Shown piece by piece: positions 1 to 6,213 of a stretch of DNA of 6,213 bases. The notes below the pieces were generated by a model. That model was not told where the DNA came from and searched no databases. It was given only the letters and a program-made list of their open reading frames with translations. The DNA comes from Campylobacteraceae bacterium (GTDB taxonomy: Bacteria > Campylobacterota > Campylobacteria > Campylobacterales > Sulfurovaceae), in assembly GCA_027083075.1 (NCBI GenBank), contig JALWQQ010000103.1:1-6213 (forward strand), given 5' to 3'. The translations under genes and the position numbers were made by a program. How positions within the stretch are numbered: the stretch's first letter is position 1; the number at the start of each line of letters is the position of its first letter.

Positions 1-462
1 CTCTCGTTTAAGGCGCGCTACGGCATAGAAGTCTATCTCGAACCCGGTGAAGCGATCGGGTGGGAAACAGGCTATCTCGAAGCAACAGTGCTTGATATCG
101 TGCATAACGGCATCGATATCGCCATACTCGACACCTCCGCCGAGGCGCACATGCCCGATACGATCATCATGCCCTATCGTGCCGAGGTCGAGGGTACCGC
201 CGAAGCGGGTAAAAAACCCTACACCTACCGCTTGGCAGGCAACACCTGCTTAGCAGGCGATGTGATGGGGGACTATAGCTTCGATAGACCCCTGAAGGTA
301 GGCGATCGCGTACGATTTTTGGATCAGATGCACTATACGATGGTCAAAGCGACCACCTTCAACGGTATCAAGCTACCCGCCATTGCCATCAAGCGACATG
401 ACGGTACGATCGAGGTCGTACGCAAATTTGGCTACAACGATTTCAAATCGCGTCTCTCTTAG
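1..462 (+). CDS. nspC: Carboxynorspermidine decarboxylase, C-terminal part (5' end outside window)
   Basis: This is the last 153 residues of a PLP-dependent enzyme that decarboxylates carboxynorspermidine or carboxyspermidine to norspermidine or spermidine in the cytoplasm, the final step of the alternative polyamine pathway. Family members are about 375-385 residues, so roughly the C-terminal 40% is visible. Frame 1 is open from base 1, and GTG codon 30 is internal, not a start. In fragment numbering, EPGEA at 14-18 ends the alanine-racemase-like barrel. CLAGDVMGDYSFD begins at 83; its C83 and D87 match the active-site CDGxD position of group IV decarboxylases. MHYTMVK (Y112) and FNG (120-122) form the C-terminal PLP-site signature. 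CLAGD and the MHYTMVK form point to NspC and not to ornithine or diaminopimelate decarboxylase. The gene is convergent with tamB and shares stop-codon bases with it. I recognised the family by motif; no search was run. Confidence 0.93.
   Translation, partial: LSFKARYGIEVYLEPGEAIGWETGYLEATVLDIVHNGIDIAILDTSAEAHMPDTIIMPYRAEVEGTAEAGKKPYTYRLAGNTCLAGDVMGDYSFDRPLKVGDRVRFLDQMHYTMVKATTFNGIKLPAIAIKRHDGTIEVVRKFGYNDFKSRLS
459..462. other. Overlapping convergent stop codons of nspC and tamB
   Basis: The four bases TTAG hold both stops: TAG for nspC on the + strand (460-462) and TAA for tamB on the - strand (461-459). There is no intergenic space. The T-run at 465-470 after the nspC stop is not preceded by a convincing GC-rich hairpin. 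The only nearby inverted repeat, around 438-450, has a five-base A/T-rich stem and lies too far from the T-run. The two transcripts should therefore run into each other's coding region. Confidence 0.9.
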
Positions 463-3400
463 TCTTTTTTACGATGTCGCGGACGCTTTTTGCCAACAAA
501 GAGGATATCGCTCGGATGCTTCACATCGGTCTTATAGACGATATCGTATGACCTTGACTCTTCACTGACGGTCACGACACTTTGGGTATGCCTGCTATGG
601 CGATAGAGTAGCTTGACCTTAGGCACGATATCGTTGATATAGATCACCGTTGTGCGCTTGCCCAGCTTTTTACCCACCTCAACCGAACCGTTTTCGCCGA
701 AAACGAGATGATCGACTTTGATGCCGGCATCCGCTAACGCCGCCTTTGCCACGGCGCCGCCAAGCATACGCATCATCTCTTTGCCGCTATGCGTATCCCC
801 CTCTCCCGTCGTACCAAAGAGTAACAAAGAGAGTACCTGCTCACGCTTCAGGTAAGGCGAGGCGCTAAAAGAGAGTTGCGGCGCTTCGGGCGTACCTGTA
901 ACAGTAACATTGACGGTATAGTCTATCGCCTGCCACGTCGCTTTGATGTCAAGGTGGGGCTTCTTCACATCGCCTGCAAAGTAGACATAGCTCTTTTTGA
1001 GCCTAAAGCGTTTATCTTTTAAACGATAAATCCCGTCTTTAGCTATCTCTACAGTTCCAACTGTCTCGATCTCCGACTTGGGTGATTTGAGGATGCTCAG
1101 CTCGGGTCTTAGTCGCAGTTTTGCCCCTTGTGCCCTAAAGTCGATCGCCTTTTTTGTCTTGACAAAAAGTTGTAGCGCCAGACGGTCATACCAACCGTTA
1201 CGCTCTTTTTTATGCTGTCTCTGCAAGACAATGATGTCACTATCGCTTGTTGTCGTACCATGCGGCAGGTCTCCCGAAACCCTGCCCCCCAATATCGTAA
1301 TATCGCCTTTGACAGAGATGCTTTTCTTGGGTACTGAGTGCAGATACAGGTTGCTAGCAATATCGACACTAAGCCCCTTCTCTTTGATGGTAAAATTCGT
1401 GCTTTTGGCACGAATGTCGGCACTTCCGTCGCCAAGATCGTAATAGCCCGAAAAGTGCACGGCATCGTTTAGTAGCAGATCGTCGATGATGAGCTTTTCA
1501 CGCGCAAGATGAAGCGACGAGGGGCGAGTAGCAAAGAGGCGTTTGCCGCGATAGGTAAAAGTGTAGTGATTTATGTCGATCTTTGTATCCTTCAAAGTAG
1601 CCGAAACCTCGATATCTTCGATGCGCTCCGCATGCTTTTTGTCTAAGCGATAACGCAGCATATCGCTCGAGGCGTTCAACAAAAAGCCTTTCCGAGGCGC
1701 GAAATCGAGCGTAAGCGCAAGCGCCCCCTCGATGGGTATCTTCGCCTCCAGAGGATAGAAAACGCCGATGCTCTCAAGAAGATCCCCAAAGCGCTTCACC
1801 TCCGTTTCGGCATGCCATGCGCCCTCCGAAGTACTTGAGAGATGTAAACGCGTCTTTTTGATGCGCAATACCCCCTCCATGTCACCGCCCACACCTTTGA
1901 TCGAAGCTTCGTAGAGTCCTCTCTTCGACCGAAGTGTAACGGCTCCGCTTTGCGCCTCGTAGCGCAGCAGTGCGGGAAAGAGCTTCCCCCATCGTACAGC
2001 AGGGTGCAGATCGCGCAGTATAGAGTGTGGCGGCATCTCAAGTTCACCCTGCCAAGCGATCCGCTTTGCATCGACGATATGTAGTTTGCCTCGGGTGTTT
2101 AGAAGATTGCTTTGTGCTGCAATATCGACCACGAGCGGCAAGGGGTGTGAAAGTAGAAAACTGCTTTTGGCATCGACTTTATGAAGTGTCACCTTGCGCA
2201 AAGACTCGGGAAGCGTAAAAAAGCGCGAAGGCACAAACGGTTGTTTGTTCTGCAAAGTGACGACCGCATGGCTATAATCGTCGCTTTTAAAGTGTAGCAA
2301 AAGGTGCGCGTTTTGTGCATCAAACGCTACCCCCTTGGCATCACCGACATAACGCACCGTCGTTTTTTCGGTCAAGCGTGTCAGGTTGGCATCCAATCCT
2401 TCAAAGCGCGCGATCTTGGCGCTTCCCTCATACTGCACCCCCTTCGATCCCACAAAGGTACTATGCACAAGCGTTACCCCTTTGGCAAAGCGGCTATCGA
2501 CGGTGGCGTTCGAGTCTATCCGAAGCCCTGATGCGCCGAAGCGGTAACGTAGTGTCGTCGTAAAGCGCGGTACATCTATATTGTATTGGGGCGACTTGAG
2601 ATCAAATAGCGCTTTTGCCTGCGTATGTAGCCGAAGCGTTAGATCTCTCGTATCGATCGTCGCTTTACCGTCGATCGCCTTGATCGCCTCTTTGCGAAAA
2701 GGCAGTCGGTACTTTCGGTAGATCGCCGCTTTGGGTACGAAGTGCAAGGCGGCATCGTAGCGGTTGTTCGTAATCTTGCCATCGAGTCGCAATGTCCCTA
2801 TCTCGCTCTTTGCGCGTATCTTGCTCTTTTTGCTTCGAATGTTTTTGTGCAATGTATCGATAACAATGTCGCGCAGATCGGCAGTGAGCGATGAAAAGGC
2901 GATATCGGCTTCCTTAAAGGCTTTGGTGCTTAGAGTTGCCCTGTCGATGGTGATCTTTTCGGCAGGCAGCGGAGCGGTGCTCTCTTTCGAGCCGGTGCTT
3001 ACGTTTTGATCCTTACTATGCGAAATACGTCGCAAGAGACGCTGCACACCCTCGATGTCAAGATAGCGTACGCTTACTTGTCTAAGATGCAGATCTTTGT
3101 CGGTAAGGTCACCGCTTAGATCGAGGGTTCCGAGATCGGAACCGATATGTAGGGAAAGATCGCTTGCCGCCACTCTCTTCTGCGATACCCTTGCTCCCTT
3201 GAGACCGAGTGTGATGCGCTTCACCCTTACCCCCTCGTACTCAAACGGCAAGAGCGTTACGCGTGCACGGCGTATATAGAGTGTCGCAGGCAGAGCAAGC
3301 ATTTGGTCGTTTTGCCTTGTCTCGTTCTTTTTTACAACCGTCCGAAGAAAACGGCGCAGCTGCGTAAGATTGATATCTTTGGCTTCGACGTTTGAGATAT

Positions 3401-3701
3401 AGAGCGTTTTGCTTGCCAGCATCGAGGGATTCCAACGAAAGCGAAGCTCGGAAGCAAGCGTGGTGCCGTTATACTCGGGCGCTATCAAGCGCACACCGCG
3501 CAAAAGATCGCCCTCGAGTCTCTCATACCCAAGCTTGTAGGTCACGGCGCTCTTCGAGATGAGTAGCTTGATGAAAAAAGGCGAGTTGGCGATCAGATAG
3601 AGTATGGCAAAAAGCAATATAAAGAGCGCCACCCAAGTCAAAAGAAACTTGCGAACCGCAAGATAGGCACGCACACTTAAAGCTCTTTGTCGTTTTGCCA
3701 C
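459..3701 (-). CDS. tamB: TamB, inner-membrane-anchored periplasmic subunit of the translocation and assembly module
   Basis: The product is 1080 residues; E. coli TamB is about 1260. A basic N-terminus is followed by one membrane segment at about 19-38, which places the rest in the periplasm. Just after it, GDLLRGVRL (64-72) resembles the AsmA/TamB-type start of the repeat region. Residues 75-870 are mostly short alternating hydrophobic strands, as expected for the beta-groove that spans the periplasm, with a polar linker at about 228-248. The C-terminal TamB domain (DUF490) covers about 875-1060: a VGTVEIAKDGIYRL strand at 881, LSLLLFG at 957-963, and an Ala-rich helix at 980-993. It also includes VEVGKKLGKRTTVIY from 1007. 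The protein ends in a basic tail (KKRPRHRKKD) and contains no cysteine. The start is GTG, supported by a strong Shine-Dalgarno 5 bases upstream. It lies 9 bp after tamA, its expected partner. Family assignment is firm; the exact role (protein assembly or lipid transport) is inferred from homologues. Confidence 0.93.
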   Translation of the reverse strand: MAKRQRALSVRAYLAVRKFLLTWVALFILLFAILYLIANSPFFIKLLISKSAVTYKLGYERLEGDLLRGVRLIAPEYNGTTLASELRFRWNPSMLASKTLYISNVEAKDINLTQLRRFLRTVVKKNETRQNDQMLALPATLYIRRARVTLLPFEYEGVRVKRITLGLKGARVSQKRVAASDLSLHIGSDLGTLDLSGDLTDKDLHLRQVSVRYLDIEGVQRLLRRISHSKDQNVSTGSKESTAPLPAEKITIDRATLSTKAFKEADIAFSSLTADLRDIVIDTLHKNIRSKKSKIRAKSEIGTLRLDGKITNNRYDAALHFVPKAAIYRKYRLPFRKEAIKAIDGKATIDTRDLTLRLHTQAKALFDLKSPQYNIDVPRFTTTLRYRFGASGLRIDSNATVDSRFAKGVTLVHSTFVGSKGVQYEGSAKIARFEGLDANLTRLTEKTTVRYVGDAKGVAFDAQNAHLLLHFKSDDYSHAVVTLQNKQPFVPSRFFTLPESLRKVTLHKVDAKSSFLLSHPLPLVVDIAAQSNLLNTRGKLHIVDAKRIAWQGELEMPPHSILRDLHPAVRWGKLFPALLRYEAQSGAVTLRSKRGLYEASIKGVGGDMEGVLRIKKTRLHLSSTSEGAWHAETEVKRFGDLLESIGVFYPLEAKIPIEGALALTLDFAPRKGFLLNASSDMLRYRLDKKHAERIEDIEVSATLKDTKIDINHYTFTYRGKRLFATRPSSLHLAREKLIIDDLLLNDAVHFSGYYDLGDGSADIRAKSTNFTIKEKGLSVDIASNLYLHSVPKKSISVKGDITILGGRVSGDLPHGTTTSDSDIIVLQRQHKKERNGWYDRLALQLFVKTKKAIDFRAQGAKLRLRPELSILKSPKSEIETVGTVEIAKDGIYRLKDKRFRLKKSYVYFAGDVKKPHLDIKATWQAIDYTVNVTVTGTPEAPQLSFSASPYLKREQVLSLLLFGTTGEGDTHSGKEMMRMLGGAVAKAALADAGIKVDHLVFGENGSVEVGKKLGKRTTVIYINDIVPKVKLLYRHSRHTQSVVTVSEESRSYDIVYKTDVKHPSDILFVGKKRPRHRKKD

Positions 3702-3706
3702 CTCGA

Positions 3707-3713
3707 CTCCTTA
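3707..3713 (-). promoter_or_regulatory. Shine-Dalgarno of tamB overlapping the tamA stop codon
   Basis: Read on the - strand, the bases are TAAGGAG, followed by TCGAG and then GTG. The AAGGAG core is a near-perfect match to the 16S anti-Shine-Dalgarno, and its 5-base distance fixes the GTG at 3701 as the tamB start. The TAA of this motif (3713-3711) is also the tamA stop. A ribosome ending tamA therefore sits on the tamB binding site, which implies translational coupling or re-initiation. Confidence 0.85.
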
Positions 3714-5495
3714 GAAGGATTGCCCTATCTGAAAGGTGATGCCATACTGCGAGGGTCTGTGGATATTGAACCCCACATCGAGTTTAAAGGGACCCACCGG
3801 CGTCATATAGCGCAGTCCGATACCCGCCGCGCTGATCACCTTACCGCTAAAGTCGTATGCCTTGGCATTAAGCATCGTCATATCGGTAAAGAGTGCGCCA
3901 TAGAGCTTTCGGGTGATAGGATGCTCTATCTCGAAGCTGAGATTGCCCCAGCTTTGCGCCCCTTGGATACTGTCTTCCTCAGGCGAAAGGATCACCCCGA
4001 TACTTCTAAAACCGTAAGCACGGTTACTGAACGATCCGCCGGCAAAAAAGAGCTTTGACTCGGGCAGCGCATGGCTGTAGATATCGACCGTGCCCAGCTT
4101 AAGGGTACTTGCAAATGTCGTTTGCTTCCGGCTAAAGATGTAGCGCCCCTCTATGTAGCTTTTGAGGTAAGTCGATGCATCGGGCTTATAGGGTAGCCCA
4201 TACTCAAGCGACGCGGCGAGATAATACCCCTCGGTCGGATTCAGCTTGTCGTCTCTGGCATCATACACAATGTCAAGATAGGGGTAGAAGAGCAAAAAAC
4301 TACCGGTGCGTACTGCCTGCTCCTGCACCTGCCCGCGGCGAAAATTGTCCATCGCGTCGATGAGAATATTTTCTACGGAAAGCCCAAAGCGTAAGCGCGT
4401 CTTTCCGCTCTTATGTTCCAGATAGTTATTTAAAAAACTTTTACGTTCGCGAAAACCCGGAAACTCGAGATCGGAATAACCGAGCGACAACCCATAATCC
4501 CAATCGATCGGCAGCTTCGAGATGAGGGCGGGCTTAAAGAAGTTAACCGTGGCTTTCTTCTCCTTTTGCGACCATGCAAGCTGTAGCAACGCTCGCTGCG
4601 CGTCACCCATAAAGTTGCGATGCAGTATCGATGCGTGTACGCGAAACCCTACATAGGTATCGTACCCCGCACCCAACTCGATGTGGTACGGTGTCTCGGT
4701 CTCGCGCACCTCGATATCGATCGGTACGACATTGTAGATCTTGCGGCTATAGTCGATCTTGAGCGTATCGAAAGCACCAAGCGCATAGAGGTCGTTATAG
4801 GTCTCCTCGATCTTTTTAGGATCGTAACGCATCCCCTTTTTGGTACGCACACGTGAGCGCAAAACCTTCTCGTCGATATCTTTTACGCCGCTAAAGTGTG
4901 TCTCCCCAAAACGACAAGGCTTACCTTTGTCAAGCACAATGCGCAGCGCGACACTGTAACGATCGAGATCGACATACGCCTTGGTATCGAGATCGTAGCT
5001 GCAATACCCCTTTTCCAAGAGTTGCTTGACGATCGCCGCCTTCATCTCCTTGAAGCGTTTGGCACTAAAGCGCTCACCGCGCTTAAAGGGTATGAGTGTT
5101 TCGATCGGCATGTCGCTACTGAGGTTGATCTCTTTGACCTTGACCGCCTTGCCCGCATCAATGGTGACATCGAGCCGCACGCCCTTTGTGCGATAATCAA
5201 CCGCCGCCTCATAATACCCCTCCGACTCATAAAGCGTGATCAGAGCCTCTTCGAGTGTCGGCAAGAGACGTGCATCGAGTTTTGCGATCTTCTTTTTCCA
5301 AAAAAAGAGCGGATTGGGCAATTTAGCCTCTATCGCCTCGTAGATCTCCTCTTTGTCAAGTCTATAGTCACCGTGCAGATAGACCTCGTACCGTGTCGGC
5401 TCCGAAGCGTTAAGCTCTGAAGATGCCGTATGCTTTTGGGCAAAAAGCGGCACGATACATAACAGTAAAAGTAGAATGGCCGACACTCTTTGCAT
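3711..5495 (-). CDS. tamA: TamA, Omp85-family outer-membrane beta-barrel with three POTRA domains
   Basis: The product is 594 residues; E. coli TamA is 577. A Sec signal peptide spans 1-19 (hydrophobic core ILLLLLCIVPLF, probable cleavage after FA at 18-19). Three POTRA domains follow at about 36-115, 118-192 and 194-265, and the barrel occupies about 268-594. Supporting marks are repeated amphipathic strands, GGSFSNRAYGFRSIG (486-500) matching the conserved loop-6 motif with Arg492, and a C-terminal strand YGITFQIGQSF ending in Phe, the typical beta-signal. Three POTRAs, this length and the tamB neighbour argue for TamA and against BamA, which has five POTRAs and usually 750-800 residues. 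Cys165 and Cys194 are the only cysteines after the signal peptide. ATG 5495 is the first start after an in-frame TAA at 5507-5505 and fits the signal peptide, but it has no good Shine-Dalgarno. It acts with TamB in outer-membrane assembly or lipid transport. Confidence 0.93.
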   Translation of the reverse strand: MQRVSAILLLLLCIVPLFAQKHTASSELNASEPTRYEVYLHGDYRLDKEEIYEAIEAKLPNPLFFWKKKIAKLDARLLPTLEEALITLYESEGYYEAAVDYRTKGVRLDVTIDAGKAVKVKEINLSSDMPIETLIPFKRGERFSAKRFKEMKAAIVKQLLEKGYCSYDLDTKAYVDLDRYSVALRIVLDKGKPCRFGETHFSGVKDIDEKVLRSRVRTKKGMRYDPKKIEETYNDLYALGAFDTLKIDYSRKIYNVVPIDIEVRETETPYHIELGAGYDTYVGFRVHASILHRNFMGDAQRALLQLAWSQKEKKATVNFFKPALISKLPIDWDYGLSLGYSDLEFPGFRERKSFLNNYLEHKSGKTRLRFGLSVENILIDAMDNFRRGQVQEQAVRTGSFLLFYPYLDIVYDARDDKLNPTEGYYLAASLEYGLPYKPDASTYLKSYIEGRYIFSRKQTTFASTLKLGTVDIYSHALPESKLFFAGGSFSNRAYGFRSIGVILSPEEDSIQGAQSWGNLSFEIEHPITRKLYGALFTDMTMLNAKAYDFSGKVISAAGIGLRYMTPVGPFKLDVGFNIHRPSQYGITFQIGQSF

Positions 5496-5554
5496 AGGAC
5501 TATCTTACTCAAAAAAGCGTTAAAAATCGTGGAAAATCGAGCACACACCCCTCG
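5496..5554 (-). other. Kinase gene-tamA spacer (59 bp)
   Basis: This is the only real intergenic space in the window. Read on the - strand it is a short GT-rich start, then three T-runs, then TAAGATAGTCCT before the tamA ATG. No hairpin followed by T-run is visible, so transcripts from the kinase gene could read through into tamA. A candidate promoter is listed separately. Confidence 0.7.
5502..5536 (-). promoter_or_regulatory. Candidate sigma-70-type promoter for tamA-tamB
   Basis: On the - strand, T-runs begin at 5536, 5526 and 5516, exactly 10 bases apart and growing from 4 to 5 to 6 T. They are followed by TGAG and TAAGAT (5507-5502), which matches TATAAT at 4 of 6 positions. Campylobacterota housekeeping promoters are known for a -10 box with a periodic T/A-rich upstream signal in place of a -35 box, and this fits that description. 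Transcription would start at about 5496-5494, on or next to the tamA ATG. The -10 match is modest, so this is tentative. Confidence 0.35.
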
Positions 5555-6213
5555 TTACTTCAGCAACGCGTAAAACAAGATGCCGTTTAGCAGCAACGAG
5601 GCGAAAAAAAGGCGGCGATAGTAGCGCGCCGGATCACGCTCTAAGAGCGTCGCATCTTCGCGAAAATAGGGCTTGACCCTCTCGGGATGTGTTAGCTGGT
5701 ACGCCATTTCGCTATAGAGCGTATAGCGGCGCTCTTTGTCGGGCTCGATCGCATTGAGCACCAGCGACTCCAACCAACTCGGCACCAAGCTGTTGTAGTG
5801 GCGCAGAGGCTTGGGGCTTTTAAAGCTCGGCGTCTGAAAAGGCTCGATCTCCCCGTAGGGCAAACGCCCGGTCAGCGCCTCATAAAGCGTCACGCCAATC
5901 GCAAAGATCTCGCTCTGCTCACCGATCGCCTCGCCTTTGAAGCGCTCCGGCGCCAGATAGCTGGGTGTACCCGCACGCGAATCGATCGAAAAGATCTCGA
6001 CGATAGAACCGAAATCGATCAGCCTAAAGACCGTCTTTCCATGCCGCTTGCTAACCAAGATATTTTCGGGCTTGATATCGCCGTGCACCAGATCGTACTT
6101 AAGCAGAAACTGCGCCGCACCCAACAGCATCTTTGCCAAACTCACCGCATCCTCGATGCCAAGCGGTTTTTTGGCGATCATCTCCTTGAGTGTAACGCCC
6201 TCGATATAGCGCA
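5555..6213 (-). CDS. Ser/Thr protein kinase with C-terminal membrane anchor, probably a PP2C-kinase fusion (5' end outside window)
   Basis: The frame is open to the right edge: ten codons precede the ATG at 6181 and encode RYIEGVTLKE, a normal kinase hinge region. That ATG is internal and the gene starts outside the window. Numbering from it, the kinase C-lobe shows HGDIKPEN at 33-40 (catalytic Asp35, Lys37, Asn40), DFG at 56-58 (metal-binding Asp), GTPSYLAPE at 71-79, SEIFAIGVTLYEALTG at 90-105, and ERRYT near 150. The C-terminus (about 180-208) is LLERDPARYYRR followed by one hydrophobic segment of about 17 residues and a final Lys, so the kinase sits on the cytoplasmic face of the inner membrane. 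From memory, this ending resembles bifunctional proteins with an N-terminal PP2C phosphatase and C-terminal kinase, some encoded near nitrate assimilation genes; that half is not visible. The invariant residues of the visible lobe are present, so it is probably active. Substrates are unknown. It precedes tamA by 59 bp on the same strand. Confidence 0.88.
   Translation of the reverse strand, partial: RYIEGVTLKEMIAKKPLGIEDAVSLAKMLLGAAQFLLKYDLVHGDIKPENILVSKRHGKTVFRLIDFGSIVEIFSIDSRAGTPSYLAPERFKGEAIGEQSEIFAIGVTLYEALTGRLPYGEIEPFQTPSFKSPKPLRHYNSLVPSWLESLVLNAIEPDKERRYTLYSEMAYQLTHPERVKPYFREDATLLERDPARYYRRLFFASLLLNGILFYALLK

Noticed and set aside
302..309. GCGATCGC octamer, as in cyanobacterial HIP1 repeats
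   Set aside because: I noticed one copy, inside nspC, encoding conserved GDRV sequence. CGATC-rich words are frequent here from codon choice.
88..462. nspC read as a complete small gene starting at GTG 88
   Set aside because: The frame stays open to base 1 and the upstream codons encode conserved enzyme sequence including EPGEA, so it is the 3' end of a longer gene.
438..470. Possible intrinsic terminator for nspC (inverted repeat followed by T-run)
   Set aside because: The stem is five mostly A/T pairs with a three-base loop and ends about 15 bases before the T-run, which does not make a working terminator.
1078..1465. Open frames of about 120 codons on both strands inside tamB (1078-1443 + and 1109-1465 -), and a similar one over the tamA-tamB junction (3687-4058 +)
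   Set aside because: All lie within or across strongly supported coding sequence in other frames, and their translations look like shadow frames with no recognisable domains.
4896..5420. 174-codon open frame on the + strand inside tamA
   Set aside because: It is fully antisense to the POTRA region of a well-supported gene, its translation shows no family features, and no promoter or Shine-Dalgarno stands out. Long antisense frames are common at this base composition.
3711..5495. Assignment as BamA, the essential outer-membrane assembly factor
   Set aside because: At 594 residues with three POTRA domains and tamB directly downstream, TamA fits better. BamA has five POTRA domains and is longer.
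94..6078. Excess of the palindrome GATATC, roughly a dozen copies against one or two expected by chance
   Set aside because: Every copy I checked falls in frame on GAT-ATC codons for Asp-Ile in the gene present (for example IEDIEVS and NNDIV-type contexts in TamB, GDIKPEN in the kinase). The palindrome looks the same on both strands, so codon preference explains it without a regulatory role.

Overview
The window is almost entirely protein-coding (about 99%) and looks like ordinary chromosomal core sequence from a Gram-negative (diderm) bacterium. G+C is around one half, judged from a few lines only. Three things make me favour Campylobacterota, perhaps a Sulfurovum/Sulfurimonas/Nitratifractor-type relative: the carboxynorspermidine decarboxylase, the style of the TamA and TamB proteins, and a kinase with a C-terminal membrane anchor. 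This lineage call comes from recognising protein families by memory and is not certain.

Layout: the + strand carries only the 3' part of nspC (1-462), the last enzyme of the alternative norspermidine/spermidine pathway. Everything else is on the - strand and reads from the right edge leftwards. First comes the 3' part of a Ser/Thr protein kinase gene (6213-5555) whose product ends in a single hydrophobic anchor. After a 59-bp spacer comes tamA (5495-3711), an outer-membrane Omp85 protein with three POTRA domains. After a 9-bp gap comes tamB (3701-459), a long inner-membrane-anchored periplasmic protein. The stop codons of nspC and tamB overlap tail to tail in the four bases TTAG at 459-462.

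How the genes work together: TamA (outer-membrane barrel) and TamB (inner-membrane anchor plus periplasm-spanning beta-groove) form the translocation and assembly module, which bridges the envelope. It is linked in other bacteria to outer-membrane protein assembly and phospholipid transport. The tamA stop codon is part of the tamB Shine-Dalgarno sequence, so the two are very probably translated in a coupled way. The kinase is the nearest gene upstream on the same strand. Its C-terminal layout resembles bifunctional PP2C-phosphatase/kinase proteins, but its N-terminal half lies outside the window. A functional link between the kinase and TamA/TamB is only a possibility. nspC is convergent and looks functionally unrelated.

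I found no RNA genes, mobile elements, CRISPR arrays, defence genes or sizeable repeats, and no gene-free stretch over 300 bases. I do not see a new biological system here. The points most worth checking are a possible leaderless promoter at tamA, the terminator-less convergent gene end, and the sequence variants in the kinase.
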